A stretch of 64,000 nucleotides of DNA from Pseudomonas turukhanskensis (GTDB lineage: Bacteria; Pseudomonadota; Gammaproteobacteria; Pseudomonadales; Pseudomonadaceae): assembly GCF_027922365.1 (NCBI RefSeq), contig NZ_BSFN01000003.1, positions 62,001 through 126,000 of the forward strand, read 5' to 3'. Within the stretch, counting starts at the first letter, position 1, and each line of letters begins with the position of its first letter. The notes beneath the pieces were generated by a model, which worked only from the letters and a program-made list of their open reading frames with translations, had not been told where the DNA came from and ran no database searches. The translations under genes were made by a program, and so were the position numbers. This document shows positions 61,783 to 64,000 of the stretch, piece by piece.

Positions 61783-62655
61783 ATGGCAAATGTTCAAATT
61801 GTGGCAGAGCTGGAACGGCTGCAGGTGGCTCACCTAAGCGATGTGAATGCTCGCGCCACTGCTGCCCAGGGTGCCAAGGCGGATGCAGCCTTGCCCGCTG
61901 CGGAAGTCGGTCAAAGCGTTGCATCGTTGGTCGGCGGCAAGGTGCCTGCCGGGCAACTGCCATCCTTTGTCGATGACGTTCTGGAGTTTGCCAACCTTGC
62001 GGCGTTTCCTGCTTCTGGTGAGTCAGGAAAGATTTACTTGGCAATCAACGGCGGCGACAACCCGTCGAATCCTACGAAGCAGTACCGCTGGACCGGCACG
62101 GCATACATGCACATTCCGGCTTCGCCGGGCACCACGGACGATGTGCCCGAGGGCGCCAACAACAAATACTTTTCTGCGGTCCTCGCGCGTGCCGTGACCC
62201 TCGGCTCGCTGGCATTGACCAACGCCGCGATCCTGGCCGGCGATACCTTTGAGGTCATGTTCGGCAAGCTTCAGGCGCAGATCAATGCGCTCAAATCCGC
62301 CCAAACCTGCATCCCCATTGCGTGCAGCGACGAAACAACTGCGCTCACCGCCGGCGCCGCCAAGGTCACCTTCCGTATGCCTTTCGCCATGACCAACGTG
62401 TCGGTGCGCGCAAGCCTTACCGTGCCTCAGACCAGTGGGGCGCTGCTCACCATTGATGTGAAAGAGGGCGGGGTTTCGCTGTTCTCCACCAAGCCTACGT
62501 TCGACAACGCAGAAAAGAGCACCACGACGGCGCTCGCGCCTGCGCAAATGACCGACACCACCCTCGCTGATGATGCAGAAATCACCATCGACATTAGCCA
62601 GATCGGCGACGGCACCGCCAAAGGCTTGAAGGTGTACATCCTGGGGAACAAGTGA
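61783..62655 (+). CDS. Tail fibre-like protein
   Basis: The protein is 290 aa. An N-terminal helix (NVQIVAELERLQVAHLSDVN) is followed by Ala/Gly-rich segments with VPEGANNKYFSAVLAR, a widespread motif of fibre proteins, and a C-terminal beta domain (GAAKVTFRMPFAMTNVSVRA). It starts two bases after the previous stop and overlaps the next gene by one base. Confidence 0.7.
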   Translation: MANVQIVAELERLQVAHLSDVNARATAAQGAKADAALPAAEVGQSVASLVGGKVPAGQLPSFVDDVLEFANLAAFPASGESGKIYLAINGGDNPSNPTKQYRWTGTAYMHIPASPGTTDDVPEGANNKYFSAVLARAVTLGSLALTNAAILAGDTFEVMFGKLQAQINALKSAQTCIPIACSDETTALTAGAAKVTFRMPFAMTNVSVRASLTVPQTSGALLTIDVKEGGVSLFSTKPTFDNAEKSTTTALAPAQMTDTTLADDAEITIDISQIGDGTAKGLKVYILGNK

Positions 62656-64000
62656 TGCTGATGAATCCCTACCGGTACGTTGTGCCGGCCATTGAGTCGA
62701 ATGCTCCGGCCAAAAACTGGCGGCTGCCCATCAGCGCCGCTGTCGACAGTTTGGGTGATACGACCCTGCAGACCTCGCTGGTCAACTCGGCGGCGGCTCT
62801 CTCATTCCCCAGTTACACTGTGGCCACCGGCACGACTCGGACGGTTACGCAGGATATCGAAGCCGTAACCAGCCCCGGCGCCCTGCTCTATTTCATATTC
62901 GACCAGGTAGTCACCCCGACGGCGCAACGGTCGTTTGATGGCGGCACCACCTGGCAAGACCTGACGTTCAATATTTCCAGCTACCAGGGCGGCGACATCA
63001 CGACGGCGGTTAAGCGCGGTCAAATGATCGAAATCCCAGCCGGCGCAGCGTCCAAAGTGCGCCTCAGCGTGGCGAATGCCTCTGGCTCACTGGCAACCGT
63101 CTATTTGAAAATGCACCAGCGGCCAGCGATCGGTAAGGCTGACGCCTGGGTGCACCACGGCGCATCGCTTGAATCGACTATGCCCAGCCTGCAAATGATT
63201 CAGGCCTGGCGGGCGGCGTTCCCCGACTTTGACCCGATATTTTTCAACTGGGCGCAGAGCAGCCAGAGCGGCGCTCGCGTCAAGGCACTGGTTGATGATT
63301 CGATAACCCGTATCCCGTGGGTCCATAACTACCTGTTCGATATCGGCGGTAACGATGTAACCAGTGGTCGCCCATATGTGCAGGGTGTCACCACGTTGCC
63401 TAGCTTCGGTCAGGCCTTGGATGCCATCAACGCAGCCGGCCACCTGGCATTGCCGTGCAATATCTCCTATCGCAACTATACCGGCGCGCCAGCGGTGAAC
63501 GGCGGGGCTAATCAGGAAAACGGCTCGGCACCGTACAACGTAAACATCATCATCCCCACCATGTTGCAAAAAACCCCGTGGGCTGTTGATCCGGTCTTAG
63601 GTATCGCGCGCCTCGACTGGTACAACGCGGTAATGGTCAATCGAGAGCTTCTGTCGGACGACGTGCATCACTCGGACGCCATGCGGGCGACTGTTACCAT
63701 CCCGCTATATGCAGACGTTTACGCTCGATATGTCTATACCGGGGCATGGCCGCTCGGCTTTATGGAGCAGCAGGTGGCTAAAGTCGAAACGCTCAAGGTT
63801 GACAAGGATTACAGCCGAGCGGTTGAAATGTTCACCTTCACGCCCGACAGCGCCGGGAAAGCTGCGCTGCTCGCTCGCTTGAATGCCGCACTGGTGCTGC
63901 CTGCAAATACAGCGGCGCCAGCCTTGAGCGGTGCGTTTGTGGTTGGCGCGATAGTCAACGGCACCCCCGGCACCTGGGCGGGCTTCCCGACCCCAACCCT
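62655..64000 (+). CDS. SGNH-hydrolase-like tail protein, 3' end outside the window
   Basis: The frame is open from ATG 62,655 (overlapping the previous stop) to the right edge, about 448 residues. An N-terminal beta domain precedes an SGNH-like core. Block I may be HHGASLES at about 168 with the usual Asp replaced by Ala. Block III is DIGGNDVTSG with Asn233, and block V is SDDVHHSD, giving Asp and His. Such tail enzymes often deacetylate surface polysaccharide. Block II is not clear, and the C-terminus is missing. Confidence 0.65.
   Translation, partial: MLMNPYRYVVPAIESNAPAKNWRLPISAAVDSLGDTTLQTSLVNSAAALSFPSYTVATGTTRTVTQDIEAVTSPGALLYFIFDQVVTPTAQRSFDGGTTWQDLTFNISSYQGGDITTAVKRGQMIEIPAGAASKVRLSVANASGSLATVYLKMHQRPAIGKADAWVHHGASLESTMPSLQMIQAWRAAFPDFDPIFFNWAQSSQSGARVKALVDDSITRIPWVHNYLFDIGGNDVTSGRPYVQGVTTLPSFGQALDAINAAGHLALPCNISYRNYTGAPAVNGGANQENGSAPYNVNIIIPTMLQKTPWAVDPVLGIARLDWYNAVMVNRELLSDDVHHSDAMRATVTIPLYADVYARYVYTGAWPLGFMEQQVAKVETLKVDKDYSRAVEMFTFTPDSAGKAALLARLNAALVLPANTAAPALSGAFVVGAIVNGTPGTWAGFPTPT

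Larger units (their letters stand above)
31942..64000. mobile_element. Lambdoid siphovirus prophage with HK97-type head, right end outside the window
   Basis: Integrase, immunity region, replication module, antiterminator, lysis gene, packaging, HK97-type head and long tail genes follow in the standard order. No interrupted or frameshifted structural gene was seen apart from the programmed tail-chaperone shift, so this portion looks intact. Endolysin and attR are not in the window. Confidence 0.95.

Overview
The window is a piece of a Pseudomonas chromosome, on gene content, OprD-type porin, GcsR/gcv organisation and several classes of Pseudomonas REP-like palindromes; the species cannot be fixed from sequence alone. 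It has two parts: about 32 kb of host genes (1-31,941) and about 32 kb of the left and middle portions of a lambdoid/HK97-like siphovirus prophage (31,942-64,000) that runs off the right edge.

Host part. From the left: the 3' end of a receiver-domain protein, the large catalase katE, small conserved Pseudomonas proteins, an EamA transporter, a repeat-rich gap (4.4-4.9 kb), an MFS transporter, a lipoprotein, a K+-channel-like protein and an OprD-family porin. Next is the glycine-to-pyruvate operon gcvH-gcvP-sdaA-gcvT, read leftward. Upstream of gcvH lie a sigma-54 promoter and three 18-bp sites matching the published GcsR operator; gcsR itself is nearby (17,971-19,491), with sodC between. The glyA2 gene normally found between gcvP and sdaA is absent, and a palindromic repeat lies at that junction. 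Then follow pyrF, a Baeyer-Villiger-type monooxygenase, and a sigma-54 activator divergent from a six-gene ABC importer operon of the glycerol GlpSTPQV type. The host part ends with folD and a tRNA-Arg/His/Leu cluster.

Prophage part. A P4-type tyrosine integrase follows tRNA-Leu, so the tRNA 3' end is the likely attL. An AT-rich orphan gene comes next. The immunity region has a CI-like S24 repressor with a leftward operon behind it (LuxR-type HTH, two small proteins, AlpA) and a rightward Cro-like gene. Early genes run DUF3077, Rha antirepressor, a lambda-O-like initiator carrying internal 21-bp iterons, DnaC-like loader, DnaB helicase and a Q-like antiterminator. Late genes are holin, HNH endonuclease, terminase, HK97 portal/protease/capsid, connectors, tail tube, tail chaperones with a -1 frameshift (T TTT TTC), tape measure, tail tip proteins and a partial SGNH-hydrolase-like tail protein. 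A reverse-strand lipoprotein gene (43,484-43,894) is a candidate lysogenic-conversion gene.

The strongest regulatory readings are the GcsR/sigma-54 control of gcv, the sigma-54 control of the polyol transporter, the shared palindromes flanking the phage repressor gene, the iteron origin, and the programmed frameshift in the tail chaperones.
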